DNA from: Apostichopus japonicus
Lineage: Eukaryota; Echinodermata; Holothuroidea; Aspidochirotida; Stichopodidae
NCBI RefSeq assembly: GCF_037975245.1
Contig: NC_092570.1
Span: forward strand, 11,387,001-11,451,000
DNA: 64,000 nucleotides
Reading direction: 5' to 3'
Shown here: one piece after another, positions 1 to 11,735 of the stretch
How the letters are laid out: every line of letters starts with the position of its first letter
Position numbering within the stretch: position 1 is the first letter of the stretch
Program-made: the position numbers and the translations under genes
Notes under the pieces: generated by a model
What the model was told of the DNA's origin: nothing
Seen by the model: the letters and a program-made list of their open reading frames with translations, nothing else
Databases searched by the model: none

Positions 1-337
1 ATTAATTGGCAAAATCCGGACAGCGCACACAACATAGTTTGGCGACGAGGATACCAAAATTCGTACTGATAAAGCCGTGTTAAAGTTGTTAGACTTAATT
101 TGAACAGACCGCTGTAGTGTTTGTCGTATACACTAAAGTTCTTGAGTATCTTGGGACATACGCAATGTCCAATATGTAGTATACACACGAGTTAAAATTT
201 GTGAACTTAATGATAGCACATATATGAAGACCTAGTTATTTGTTACTGAAAATTATAATACTATTGAATGATGGCTATGGATGATGTAGGCTTATCATCG
301 TTGAAACAGTTTGAACCACATACTGCAACGTCAAGTG
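1..337. other. Left-edge sequence without a recognised gene
   Basis: No reading frame of note is visible and no splice-bounded exon could be recognised. The only pattern seen is a possible retroelement primer-binding site at 40-52, listed separately. The stretch ends at the target duplication of the hAT element that starts at 346. Confidence 0.5.
40..52 (+). other. Possible tRNA-Ser primer-binding site of an LTR retroelement
   Basis: The 13 bases TGGCGACGAGGAT are complementary to the 3' end of serine tRNA (GCT), CCA included, as far as I recall that tRNA. They lie five bases after a CA dinucleotide that could end a 5' LTR. The LTR itself would be left of the window, and no gag frame follows within several hundred bases. 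This could therefore be a solo remnant or chance. Confidence 0.25.
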
Positions 338-345
338 GATGGAGC

Positions 346-1205
346 CAGGGACGTCACTAGAGGGGGGGGTGTCTCACCCCCAATCTTGGTAAAACTGACG
401 ATAGTTGGAAAATTTGAGTGTGACAGTCGGAATGTCTGACTGTCGCAGTCTAATTTTTCCGACTGTTGTTCTCTTATTTTCACATATTCTTGTAATTTGT
501 GAGTGACCTAAAATTTTCGGTCAAAATTGACCTCTAATCAGTCATATTTACCACGTTTTCCTTGTCACATTGAGAAATTGTATCTCGCGATCCTTATACT
601 CCACCATACAAAAACTTTGTATGATTTTGAATACTCTTAAAAAATGCCTAATACTGTACTAAGTCAGCTTCAATTCAGATAATTTACGTATTAACTTTCC
701 TATTGGGTGGGTTAACCCTGTTCCCTAGCTTCAAGTAAGTTCAGGGTTTACATTGTCTCTATCGTATACGATTAAAACACTCAATGCTAATCTACGGAAG
801 CTTAAAAGTGCCATCAACATAAGAAAAACTTTGCCCCATAAGTTGACATTCTTTCTGTAAATTGTTTAGATAAGAAGATCAAATCTTATCAAAAATCAGA
901 AAAATGTTGGATTGCTCAGTTGCTTTAACTGAGCAATTTTCTGAAAAATGTTTAATTGACAACTTATCATATCTTGTCAATTGGACATTTCTCTGCAAAA
1001 TGTTTAATTGACAACTTATCATATCTCGTCAATTGGAAATTTTGCTGCAAAATGTTCAATTGTTCACTTCATTCCATTTGAGCAATTGAACAAATTTACT
1101 TAAAAGACAGCCGTCAGAATTTTATGGCTCCAAAACCCATCCAGTTGGAATTTCAGCCACTACACCCCCCCCCCCCTCAATCAACAGGCCTTAGCTACGT
1201 CCCTG
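346..1205. mobile_element. Non-autonomous hAT element, 860 bp, intact ends
   Basis: The left end reads CAGGGACGTCACTAG and the right end, inverted, CAGGGACGTAGCTAA, which is the CAGNG-type end of hAT transposons. The flanks carry a perfect 8-bp duplication, GATGGAGC, at 338-345 and 1206-1213, the target-site length typical of hAT. No transposase frame is present, so mobilisation would need an enzyme from elsewhere. The interior holds a run of four hairpins (about 911-1090) and a palindrome-rich GACAGTC patch near 420-460. Confidence 0.85.
905..1095. repeat. Run of four successive stem-loops
   Basis: Four inverted repeats follow one another. Stem 911-921/927-937 (ATTGCTCAGTT) is perfect over 11 bp. 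Stem 954-962/974-982 (AATTGACAA) is perfect over 9 bp. Stem 1006-1014/1026-1034 has one mismatch. Stem 1055-1066/1079-1090 (TTCAATTGTTCA) has one mismatch over 12 bp. Units two and three are near-identical direct repeats of about 52 bp. All sit in the right third of the hAT element. Confidence 0.65.
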
Positions 1206-1213
1206 GATGGAGC

Positions 1214-2212
1214 AAATGGTTAAAAGTTTCAAACTGTATGTTGTGGGAAAGGAATAAATGATACGACTCAAAGGAGAGCTTAATTACTGAACTGTGCTGG
1301 AACTGATGGTCAGGATATTTATTATAGTTAAGTCGGAGAGGATGGCAGAATTGAAAATAAAAGACAGACCCTGCAGCGAATGTATACGAGCAGTGTATAA
1401 ATTTAAGAAATTTCAAGTGGTTGTCCCCAGGACAACCAGCTCACCAATTTTTGGTTGTCCTGCTGAAATTTTGGTGGTCCTGCAGTGGAAACATGTAAAG
1501 TAGGTTATATGTATTTGGGATGGCCAAAGGAACTCCATTAAGGAGAAGATACATTTCATTCAACTTCATCACTTTATTTACAACATCTTCTAACTAAGAG
1601 CCCCATATTGAAGACAGGGAACTTGGCAAATTAGTCTAACACAGTGGACGGAGAAAGAGAGATATATGGAGGGAACATTCAAAGAGAATCTGAGTTTGTT
1701 ATGAACTGTTCCCTTGAAAATAAATAAATAACCATGGAATTTTTTGGGGGGTGAAATTACCAATTGTGTACGAAAAGTAAGTTGGTTCACCTTCCAAATT
1801 TTACACTTTCAAAAAATTCACGCGAAACTGGCATATCATGCTGAATGCAACTAATGTCATGTAAACAAGGCTCTAGTACACCCATTTATGAATAAACCGT
1901 AAGATCAAATCTGTTGCAAAGCAGGGGGAAAAGAAAGTATTTTCTAGAATTCCAATAATATGAAAAAAATAATATTCTACCATAGTTAAGTGTATAGCAA
2001 ATAGCCTAATCACCTCGTCGGTTACGGATAACACGTAACTACAAAAACACAACTAATTGTATTTTGTGAAGTTGACGTTTTCTACAAGAACATGGAAACA
2101 ATATTTAGCATTCAGTGAATCATGCCAAGTGGCCTAAAACACATGTTATTACAAGGTTTACTTTCATAAAGATGGCCATAACTATAGGGGCCTTGATATC
2201 ATGCTATGCGTA
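1214..2212. other. Intergenic; contains a GGTTGTCC inverted-repeat motif
   Basis: No gene was recognised. At 1419-1437 the motif GGTTGTCC is followed by its inverse GGACAACC, and GGTTGTCC recurs at 1453. A diverged copy of the same arrangement occurs at 3235-3253 and about 3279, so this is likely a small dispersed repeat. Confidence 0.45.
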
Positions 2213-2990
2213 TATGGTACTGCATGCACTGTGCCTCGTGTGTCATGGGGAATAGATTGTTTTGTTCATGCGAAGGAGTCAGTTGGCTTGAGGTGTGTTT
2301 TACTACCTAAATGTTACAGGGATATTTTACCTACGTTCTGGAACGTCTAAGATAATATTTCGCATAACGATCCTTTTCTGACTGACCTAATTAATTCTAG
2401 AGTGGAGCCAAAACAATTTCAATGAAACTTTCATTGGAATCGTGCCAAAAAATGTTAACAAACAGGTGTTAGACAGGGGATGAGCTCACAGTTGTTTGGC
2501 AAGGTACCTGGGAAAATTTGCAGCATATGTAGCCTACCGTAGTATTTAAGTAGGGTTAAACACTGCAGTTGTAAACTGCTGTACGTATAGTGCACGCTAT
2601 TCATTGTTAGGCAGTCTAGAAACAGGACTTTGTCGAACGTTGTTTGTCTCATAATATCGGAAGTTTTGTAAGTTAAACTTTTTAAAGATTGAAGTGACTG
2701 ATTAAATCTCTTTTCATTTTATATCATAATATAGCTACTCTAACTTGTCATTTTAAAATTGTCATCAGTTTCGTGACAATTTTAATTAAAAAAGTTGTCA
2801 GTATTTTGCATCCTCAACTGCGAATTTTTTATCGCCAGACAAAAAATACCAAAATTTTCCAGGGGCCTTCGCCCCCTGGAACCCCCAGAAGGGGTTCCAC
2901 CCATTGACCCCACCTGGGCCCTACGGTGGGCCCCTGGACCCCACGCCATTATGCTCACACGATACGCGTACCTTTGTTGACAAACGGACG
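2213..2990 (+). repeat. Dispersed repeat, copy A (pairs with 13284-13905)
   Basis: This segment aligns by eye with 13284-13905 in the same orientation. Shared blocks include CTGTGCCTCGTG, GGGGAATAGATTG, GACTGACCTAATTAATTC, AGACAGGGGAT and a GC-rich tail of the CCCCTGGACCCC type. The copies differ by small indels and scattered substitutions. The GC-rich tail resembles subterminal parts of the hAT elements elsewhere in the window. No coding frame is kept in both copies, so this is probably a transposon fragment of unresolved class. Confidence 0.7.
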
Positions 2991-4402
2991 GAACAGAAAA
3001 TACCATGAATCTTGGTCTGAGTGGTCCATGTCAATGTGAGGGCTTGGCCTTCCTCAGACTAATAGATCATAGACATGTGTATACGTCTACGTATATTATT
3101 TATTAGATGAAGGTGGAGTTTGGAATGAGTTTCTTCTTATGGGAAACGTCATTTTACTTTTTGGTTTCACGGTTGTCTCCGTGTCTTTTCCCGTTTGTTT
3201 CACGGAACATTAACCAGCCTTTTCGAAAGTTTTTGGTTGTCCGCCGGGCAACCAGTAATTCACGATTTGACAAGTTTTGGTTGCCCTGCAGGTAATTTGG
3301 TCATCTCAGACGACCGCTAAATTTACACACTGACAAGGCAAAAGAGACACTAAGCAAATATTTTCATACTCAGACCAATGCTCCCTATGAGAGATTAGGT
3401 TTCAGACTAATAGAACAAGGGACAAGACAGTATTGACAACAAGCAGTTCTATGTGAGTTTTGGAGACAAAGTTGATGAACACATACAGGACCATTTTATA
3501 TTTTTATTCAGCCAGGCTGGATTTCCCCGAGCACTTGGTATTTCCGCAATCCTGGTTCGGAAGGTTCGCAAGGTTTTCCAGCCCTGGGGGTTAACTGGAT
3601 GCAGACCAGACACGGATCCATTCTGGTCCAATAACGAGTAAAGGTCATGTACGTCCCAAGCCCTCCCAGGACGGAACATGGAGCAGATAACGCATTTCAG
3701 TTGGCTAAGTGACTAAAACCCCACGTTAAGGGTCAACTTCTTAACAAATACTAACAAAAGTGATGGGAGAAACAGGGAAGGTGATATAATCTAGAAAAAG
3801 GTATATCTATGTAATAGTACCTTAACAACGCGCCTAGCCTTGAGGCCTGCGGCTTACAAAGGTAACAAAAAATGACCTAATTTAACCACCCCACAAAAAG
3901 TGGAGTAAACAAGTGAAACTTGAAGAGAATAAGCTCAAATTTAAGAGAAGGCAATATGGAACAAAAATATAAGGGAGAAAATACTATTACCGCATATAGC
4001 GTGTGTGTGAGAAAAAGGTGGGGAAACTAGCATAACTAAGGAGTGAAAGTCTCTCCCTAAAATAGCACCAAAACCCTCCCTATTGCAAGAAAGGATATTT
4101 ATCTTGCTGCCAGAACTTCTACACTCTCTCTTAACCAGTAGATGGAAAAATCGCCAATGCTAGGTAATCATAAACGGACAAATTCTGATGGAAATTATTC
4201 ACTTGAAAAATAGAGCTCCAGGCACATTGGATGGTAGAATGAAAAGGAAGGGGGGTGACAGGAGGAGCTGGTAATAGAGGGCACACAGTGTTAAAAGATT
4301 ACTAGGACATTCTAGGCATGGTAGAACATGGGTGCTAAGTTTGTGGAGAGACAGGTAAGCAAGGAACGAAGTAAATCCTCATGTCCATCATACTGTACTT
4401 GC
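2991..4402. other. Non-coding stretch downstream of the last visible UXS1 exon
   Basis: No further UXS1 exon (for example the one starting VDQIYHLASP in the vertebrate protein) was recognised on the minus strand here. It contains the second GGTTGTCC-type repeat (3235-3290). Open frames around 3450-3680 on both strands show no splice or domain support. Confidence 0.5.
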
Positions 4403-4583
4403 CTTCTATCATAAGAGGATTAACTACATCATGATTAATCATCTCAAAGTTTGGATGTCCGATCCAATGCTCCACATTTCGCTTTCTTCCTGTAAAGAAG
4501 TTGTCCACCACTGTGACCTCATGTCCATCTTCCATCAGCCGATCAACTAAATGCGAACCAACAAAACCAGCCCCTCCAGTAAT
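4403..4583 (-). CDS. UXS1: UXS1 exon: NAD-binding Rossmann segment
   Basis: This exon of UDP-glucuronate decarboxylase encodes ITGGAGFVGSHLVDRL and then the stretch containing DGHEVTVVDNFFTGRK, closely matching the animal enzyme, which makes UDP-xylose from UDP-glucuronate in the ER/Golgi lumen for proteoglycan synthesis. GGAGFVG is the glycine-rich NAD+-binding loop of extended short-chain dehydrogenases. DNFFTGRK and NVEHW follow as in the family, and the exon ends near VNPLMIE. The acceptor is TTCGTAG before 4583. The donor after 4403 reads AAG|GCAAGT, a GC-AG intron with otherwise perfect consensus, in phase 1. The next exon is not recognisable in the window, so the gene is partial here. 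The gene identity is near certain. Confidence 0.93.
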
Positions 4584-4819
4584 CTACGAAAGTACAAGAC
4601 AGAGGCAGACATGAGAGAAACCATTTGTCTCTGACATGCTGTTCACATCTACTATGTTTGGCAATTCTAGGTTAAGTCTTCCAATTTGTTTCTATAGCCT
4701 CTCTCTGTATGACCATCCAAATCTTGGAAAACTGTTGCACCGTATGCAGAGTACTTATTTAACATATACTTGGTCATATAAAATCTTCCAAAACCAATAC
4801 TCAAGAACCCAGTACCTAC

Positions 4820-4880
4820 CAGGATTCTTTTTCTTTCAATTTCAGGTAATTTTCTAACTTCAGGAAATTTCTTCATCGAT
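4820..4880 (-). CDS. UXS1: UXS1 exon: stem to start of catalytic domain
   Basis: This 61-nt exon encodes MKKFPEVRKLPEIERKRIL, equivalent to the segment just before ITGGAG in animal UXS1. The acceptor is TCTCATTACAG before 4880 and the donor is CTG|GTAGGT after 4820. It starts in phase 2 and ends in phase 0. That fits exactly the upstream exon (ending CT) and the downstream exon (starting ATT). The perfect phase chain across three introns supports an intact gene rather than a processed or broken copy. Confidence 0.9.
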
Positions 4881-5925
4881 CTGTAATGAGAAATGGCTAT
4901 GATTGTTACATTATGGACACATGGCCTTACAACCAGCAGAAATTCTCTAGATCAATTCAACTGGGCATAGAGTAAATGAGATGGAGACAAAGAGGGAGTG
5001 GGAGAGGCGGGTGAAAACGATGGTGAGGGAGACAAACAGAAGAGACTTGCAAGAAGGATTTCCATCAAAACCAACAAGTTGTTACAGTCTTTATAGACCC
5101 TTCATGAAAGCAAACTTTGAACTGCATTTAGTTTCTTTGTGAATGGTCATTAATTGACAAAGATTTGAGAGATGGACCAAGAAGAGGATAGATAAGATAA
5201 GAAATATATTGCAGGATATATATGTTGAGGGTCACATCTTAGATTTTGACATAATGTTTAGTACAACTGTGGCTAAGGGGAAGGTTTTTTGTTAATTATT
5301 TGGGGAGAAGAAATCCATGCCCCAAAGGTTTTCCCCCATAAAACATTGTGAACCATAAGGTTTTGTCATCTGCAGATACATACATATTACTCCATAGTAA
5401 TAAACAATATTGAAAACAGTAAAATGTTCAAATTTATTTCTTATTCCCTCACCTTTTTTGGCTTGCAGCAGAATAATCAGTTATTAATGCACCAACTGAA
5501 GAAACTAAAGGCCATTAACTTAAAACCTACTACAATTTTTGGAAGGTTTCACAAGTCTAACAGGTGTGGGTCCTACAATGTCTAAAAAATAAAAAAGCTT
5601 ATAGCAGCTTACTTAATTTGACACTAAGTTTGTTATCGGTGAAAATACTATTTAGTAACTCAACTCTTGATTGCAAAATTTTTAAAATGAATAACAATTT
5701 AATTCATTAATGTCATGTAGTAGTACGGAATATATTGAACTAAAAAGCCGTAAGCTCCATTAAGTCACTCATAGCTACTGTACTCTGCAGAATTTTCATA
5801 CATGCCTGGAGATTTTTACTTCACCAATGTCTCATGCTCAAAGATAAAGAAATGGTACTTTACAGTTTTTGTACATGATGCTAGTTTGTAATATTTTGGG
5901 GGTTTGCATGTTCTCATTCAATTAA

Positions 5926-6330
5926 AGGCCCGGTCACACTATACTGATGTTTTATCGGAATACTATCCGATTTTCCCGGAGGAATCGAAACAGCCAGTTT
6001 TTTGTTCGGGTCTTCTAGCCACATTGATAAAGGACCTGTTTTGCAATCTGTTGAGCCATTTCGTAGTGGAATAGCCCTCTCCTAACTTTTGCTATTGACT
6101 CCGTTTCCTTTTATCGGATAGCTATCCGATTTCTCTTCCGATTTTTATCGTTTTTCGATGTGACGTCACTTCAGAATGTAGTCCGTTCCAGAACCCCTCA
6201 GATTTGGAGTAGGTATTCGAATATTCCACTGCATTCATTACATTCACTACCACAAACCTCACTCTTCCGCCTAAAATCGGAAAAATCGGACCGTATTCCG
6301 ATAACATATCGCTGTAGTGTGACCGGGCCT
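5926..6330. mobile_element. MITE with AGGCCCGGTCACAC terminal inverted repeats
   Basis: The left terminus AGGCCCGGTCACACTA is mirrored exactly at the right terminus TAGTGTGACCGGGCCT. The similarity of the arms continues inward for about 55 bp (TTATCGGAATAC and CCGATTTT on both). The flanks read TTAA on the left (5922-5925) and TTAC on the right (6331-6334), suggesting a TTAA target with one later change. The interior is rich in ATCCGAT/ATCGGAT inverted words. No transposase is present. TTAA targets suit piggyBac- or Kolobok-type enzymes, and which one applies is not resolved. Confidence 0.8.
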
Positions 6331-6607
6331 TTACAGTTCATATCTACAACATCCCTTCAATTTAGTCTCCCTCAGCTGCTTTACTGCAAGTTTCTATGCC
6401 ACAGAGACTTTGCTCAGTCCCAATATGCATTCAAATCAGAAGGGTCTCATAACAATTATTTTCATCACTGGCATTTTAATTTTTCAATGTGATTCTACAT
6501 GTGATTTAACATTGATTGAACTTCATTATTTTTTATGGTAATTCCTATACATAACTTAGAGGAGAGCTTAAACATGATAATCAACTCAAAGGTTTTATGT
6601 ATAGGCT

Positions 6608-6780
6608 TGCAGGGGTGTGCCCAGGATTTCCTGAGTGCCGGGTATACTGATCGCCGTCCTGGGGGAGGGGTCTTAGGGAGAGGGGGTGTCCCCCTTCCCT
6701 TTGAGAAATTCCCTTTGAGAAATTTTTTGAATTTTGAAGGTGCTCAGATGCCAAATGCTGGCACTTGTGTACCTTTATAA
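6608..6780 (+). mobile_element. Truncated hAT-type fragment
   Basis: It starts CAGGGGTGTGCCCAGGA, a hAT-like terminus. It continues with CCTGGGGGAGGGGTC and GAGGGGGTGTC, and a tail matching the 371-bp hAT MITE at 43313-43683 in the same orientation. No matching right end or target duplication was found, so it is probably 3'-truncated. Confidence 0.55.
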
Positions 6781-7201
6781 GTTTTGCTAACAATTTACAT
6801 TTTTTTTTTTTAATGAAATATTACATACCTGGTAAAAGTTGCATGGTGGGTGATTAAATGTGAATTGAAGCAAATTCTTTACTTACTTGGTCATTAACAT
6901 TTTTCACTGGTAAAAAAATTTGAATGGTGTCTTAGTTGGATTAATTGCAATCTTATTTTTCATCATACTTGGTAGACAGTGCAAATCGTTAGTTGACAAG
7001 CTGCACATCACAATGATTCGGCCAACGAAAGATTACTTCCTTGTATAGTAAACAACTGTCCTCTGGCAATTTTGCCAACACATGGGCTAATTATATGTAA
7101 CTGCAGATTGGTTACTTAAAACAGTTGCAACAGATGTAATCGGCTGAACTTTTCCCATAATATGAAAACTCAATTAAATAAAAAAGTGAATTTTAACTTA
7201 C

Positions 7202-7245
7202 AGTTTTTCCAGTTCTTCGATTCTCTTTTGCAAAGGTTTGACAAC
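7202..7245 (-). CDS. UXS1: UXS1 exon: luminal coiled-coil stem
   Basis: This 44-nt exon encodes VVKPLQKRIEELEKL, with the split last codon completed by the exon at 4880. It matches the helical stem that links the membrane anchor to the catalytic domain in animal UXS1 (vertebrate counterpart EPLREKIRDLEK). The acceptor is CATCAG before 7245 and the donor is GTAAG after 7202. It is short, but accepted because the phase and the homology on both sides agree. Confidence 0.85.
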
Positions 7246-8393
7246 CTGATGGAGGTGAGCACACAAACCTTTAGTACAATCACTATACCAGTTTAAAGTT
7301 AAGAGTGATGAAAATAGATCTATTTATTTTCTAGCTTTATTTTCACAGAAAGTCTGCTAACTAGCACTTAATTGTCCCAATCAGACAATTTTCTTACCAT
7401 GAAATTTCTATTATGTAATACTCTTATTCATCAGCAAACAGTTACACCAACACTAAGGGAATGAACTAGTCTTAATTATTGAAAATACAAGTTCTTGGAA
7501 ATTTCATCTTATGGACTAAATGTAATTGTATCTGAGCACAGACACATTGTCGATTTCAACTCAAAACCTGCCTCACAATTACATAGTGAAAATCTCTCTT
7601 TTCATGAGGCACAAATGTGCAAGTTGTAAAGTGGTTTGACAAGGATAAATTCTCTAAGAAACACTGACTAGGAAATAATTACAATTTGTAAAGAGCAAAA
7701 CTGCTGGAGGGAGAGACGTCAGGATTACATTATTGTAATCCTTAGATGAATGGTTTTAATATCAATCTAACCAAATTTCAATAAAAGCAATTTCAATGGA
7801 AAACCAAACCAGCCCATGCAGTTGTCAGACAGGCAACCAATATATGATTACAGTAAGAGGAATACATCACATCTTCTTTTAAGCATAAATGATCATTTAT
7901 GTTCATAGAAGGACCATGTTGTCCAACAACAACAAGCAGACTTCTGAAAACTCAATGATTGCCCAACAGATTATGCTGCAATCTATGTTTGTACACACTT
8001 ATATGCATCACTAAACTTAAGGATCACAGAAAGAAAACCATTAAATGCCCTAATGCTCAATTACTAAAAGTTTGACAAAATAAACAAGTTAGATCAATAG
8101 CTTTCTTTCACCTATAATGGCTGGTACCTGGAGCTAGTACACAGGATATGAGAATGCAATTTAAGCTATAACTTCTTTTGTGAGCACTAAAGATTTAGAT
8201 GACAGGGTATTTGATGATACTGCTGGCCTTGCTAACACATGCTCCACTTTTATGATGGTACCCCAAACAATCCTTTCTCCTAGATAACTGAATTGGCCAG
8301 TGAAATGTGTCATTTTTACTCTAATACTTCAAACACAACCTGATTTTTTGACATGGACAGAGGAAAGAAAAGAAAACAGCCAAGAAAACATAC
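7246..8393 (-). other. UXS1 intron without recognisable content
   Basis: An AT-rich intron between the 46-nt and 44-nt UXS1 exons. I see no repeats with clear ends and no coding potential. Confidence 0.6.
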
Positions 8394-8439
8394 CTCATTT
8401 ATAACACTATCCATCCTGTTGAGGGTATCAGTATCTGCC
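8394..8439 (-). CDS. UXS1: UXS1 exon: N-terminal part of the stem
   Basis: This 46-nt exon encodes ADTDTLNRMDSVINE. The last residues align with the KIEEM region just before EPLREK of vertebrate UXS1. A pyrimidine-rich acceptor (TTCTGCTTATCACTGCAG) precedes 8439 and a GAG|GTATGT donor follows 8394. It ends in phase 0, matching the next exon. The upstream exon with the signal-anchor membrane segment was not found. Alternative acceptors a few bases away would change only the first residues. Confidence 0.75.
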
Positions 8440-11400
8440 CTGCAGTGATAAGCAGAATAACACCTAGATGAATCATAACAATACAAAAATAGCTGAACTG
8501 AAGGTTAGTTATATCCAAGAAGAGATGACCTGAAAAGCAACGAAAAAGGCAAGGCAAACAGGAAAAACATACATTTGAAGAAAATGTATGTCATGTATTT
8601 CAGACAGTAGTTTTTCATCGACGCTTCCCCCTTAAAACCAGAGTGCAAAAATGGGGAGTAAATTTAACATTTTGGTGAGTAGAATTTTAGACTCGGATCG
8701 CCAGTTGGTGAGAAGTTTAAACCAATTTGTTGAGGCATGATGTACACTAAGGCTAGCACTTAAAATATTTAATGCAGCATGTTAAAGCAGTATATTATTC
8801 ATTGCTCTTAGTATATTTGATATGTTATGGGTTTATATACACAAGATTAAGACCATCTGATCAACCGTACCTCTCTTCTTGTTCAACTGTATCTTCACCT
8901 CTCCCTAGTCTTCCAAAAAGAACTGAAATATCAAAGTTTAAGAAAGTTAAACTTATAAACAAATTCAAGAATTCAACCTTGTTAGACTTTAAATCTATGA
9001 GAGGAAAAGACTATGACAAAGTAATAGTTAAAAAAGTAAACTGAACATAAAACAACATTATTGAAGGCTGAATTATGTACTTACTGTATTTACTTACCCA
9101 ATCGTACTTAAATAATGGGTGCTTATTTACCCAATCCCAGTCTTAATATGCCTGACGTAATGCATAATTTGGTGGGTGTATGGAGGTAATAAACACAGTA
9201 TTAAGCCCAAATCCAGAGGGGTGTACATTCCCATCGACCTTTTCAAAGCACAGAGACACACAGAACAAAGGGCACCATGGTTCCTTGCTTAGTGGAATAT
9301 TAAAAGAGTTGTATACCATCACCAGCTGTCATAACAATTATGTAGCAGCTCTTAAACAACTAATTTGTAGCTAAACTATGCACCATATCACATTTATCCC
9401 CAAAATTTGAGTCAGCTTTAATGACCTCACTATATACCCCCACCCCCAACACACACCCAAGTACTTACATATTTGACAAAACATTAAAATTTCTTTTTAT
9501 ACAATACACACTGCGAAAGTGTAATGCTGAACACTTTTGACTGTTTAGATGGGATATATAACAGATAAAAATTCCCTCTACCATGGCTTGATGAGTCTCT
9601 CAACTCACAGACTGTGACTGGGTGCATAAAAGCATGTGCACCATGCTTATTCCGAAGATCAGGTAAATAGCCACTTGATGCATTCCATTTCAAAACATGC
9701 ACAAAGCATGACTAGATCATAATGTCCATCTCTTTCAGTTCGAAATGTTTATGATCAGGATTTCCCAAAATTGGGAACTAGGTATCCGAGAGCCGTTACC
9801 CGTCGTAAAAATTGTTTACCCTTGTGTATTGCGATTTTCAAGAAATTACATATTGGATGCTATAATAAATGAATTATATTCTCCACTGAAAATGTTTTCA
9901 TGTTCATATACGTAGGTGTAAGATAAGGTTTTAAACCTTCCTGAATAGTTTCTATTTGCATTTGTTTCTTTCATTAACTTGTTAATAACTTCATATAATT
10001 AACATCACTACTAACATCGCACTACCGCCGCTGCTTATGTTTGCTCTCCACATCTATTGGATCAGACCAGATAAATATCCAATTTAGCTCTTAAACACTT
10101 TTTACTACTACTATCTATTATGCAGGCCCAGGGTTTGCATTAGCCGCAAGATTGCACGATTTCATCGCATTTGGAATAAACGTTTACTTAAAAAGCAACT
10201 TGTGATTATTATTTTTTAGTTATCCCATCTATAATCCATTAGTAACATCTCGTAAAAATCCTTGTCAGTGTTTCCTTCTATGAAATAAACAAATGAATAA
10301 ATATTAATTGTGTGAATTCATTCAATTTCTTCCACATGGTAGCCAAACACCACACTAAGTCAATGGGGAAATCTAGCCTAACAATCTGTTTATTCGCTAA
10401 AATTGTGACGCAGCTATAAGATATCCCTGGAATACTTTCGTTGTTGCTGTTATCTTCAACCACATGGTAGCCTAACACCACACTACGTCAACCATTGATT
10501 TCTCAAACAATAACACTTTGCGTAGGATTCGGGTAATAAATTAGGAACCTGGTAGTATCGCGTCGGGCGGGTTCCCTGATACCCTGTGCAAACACTAACC
10601 TAATCTGATAATATTTTCTCGTTCATATATGGTCGGGAAAATGGTCAGAGTTAAGCGTAGTTCTCTAATTGCTCTGACTTGCAAGGGCGGGTTAAAAGTG
10701 ACACATATCAGCAGTTTTATTAGTAGCCTAAAGTGCATGTGAACCAGGTAGTATTGAACCAGGTAGTACCTGGATACCCCCTGCAAACACTAGTTTTGAT
10801 CATGAGTTTGTGTATGGTTCCAATTTCTTAACTGGAGGTTGATCCTAGAACTGTTCATAACTGTACATTTGCCTATATGCAATGGTTGGTATTTTATGCA
10901 ATGTCTATATGCCTAGCAACATTATGTACTGTCTTCTTATTTTCATGTTCACATGTACATTGATATGATACATTACTACCAAGTTTATACTGTAAATTCC
11001 ATTTGTTTTATTAACATTGTCTTAATCGAAATTTGTCAAAAATGAAAGACTGTGCTCTAGGACCAGTTTTGCGATAGTTACGTGTCAGCTAGCTGAAGAC
11101 AAAATTTATGAGTTTATACAGTACTTCAACGGATATACAGACAACAGACAACATAAAACCCTGGTTAGTGTTCAACACTTCCAACAAAGCTCGGAAAATC
11201 GCTATTCTTTGAAGTAAAACTCTGCTCCTGAAAAATTATAGTAGCTTGTTGGTATCGCTCTCCATTCATATAAGAAACAACGTAAGAAATCAATCACATT
11301 TTGGTACGTTCTGTAAATGAGGGGAAAATCCCACACTTTAGCTGTATGTGGATACTGTACATATGCACTAATGGTTACATACAGTACCGTATACTTCGTA

Positions 11401-11735
11401 CACTACAGAGTACAGGCCATGGTGGCCGCGTCCACTCTTGCAAGTTTCTACCTTACGGCCACACTAACGTATGACAAGCTAGCTGAAGTACAACGTGTAT
11501 GCAGTACTATACTACTGCATAAAATGCGGGCATACCGCATGTTCATTTATAATGTACGTGCTGTATACCCTGGGCTTACCCTGTCTCTGGAAATGATTTC
11601 ACTACCAGAGAATGCTCGCAACCCAACATGTCTAATCATGAATAGTGTCATACATCATATAAAATGTCTATAACTCTACCTACAGTTCTGTCCAAGATGT
11701 TTCGATCACCGTAAGACTAGTCACTAAATATTATA
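8440..11735. other. Region upstream of the visible UXS1 exons; no supported gene
   Basis: It should contain or precede the UXS1 5' exons, but none was recognised. Open frames at 8772-9044 (plus) and 11317-11673 (plus) lack homology and splice context. A direct repeat is visible: CCACATGGTAGCC followed by ACACCACACTA occurs at about 10327 and 10458. Words around GCAAACACTA recur near 10589 and 10782. Confidence 0.5.

Larger units (their letters stand above)
4881..7201 (-). other. UXS1 intron carrying a MITE and a hAT fragment
   Basis: This 2.3-kb intron lies between the 44-nt and 61-nt UXS1 exons. It holds the TTAA-type MITE at 5926-6330 and the hAT-related fragment at 6608-6780. The rest (4881-5925, 6331-6607 and 6781-7201) shows nothing recognisable. 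Confidence 0.7.

Noticed and set aside
1160-1180. Poly-C and poly-G runs (also near 21905, 22447, 30270, 31670, 43340 and 43640)
   Set aside because: Most are parts of hAT subterminal sequence or simple runs, with no further structure to report.
2795-2980. Short frames on both strands in a GC-rich patch
   Set aside because: The patch is part of a dispersed repeat whose second copy does not keep the frame.
8772-9044. Plus-strand 90-codon frame with a hydrophobic start, considered as a UXS1 membrane anchor
   Set aside because: It lies on the strand opposite to UXS1 and has no homology or splice support.
11317-11673. 118-codon plus-strand frame
   Set aside because: No homology recognised, no splice or promoter evidence, and it contains low-complexity TAC/GTA-rich sequence.
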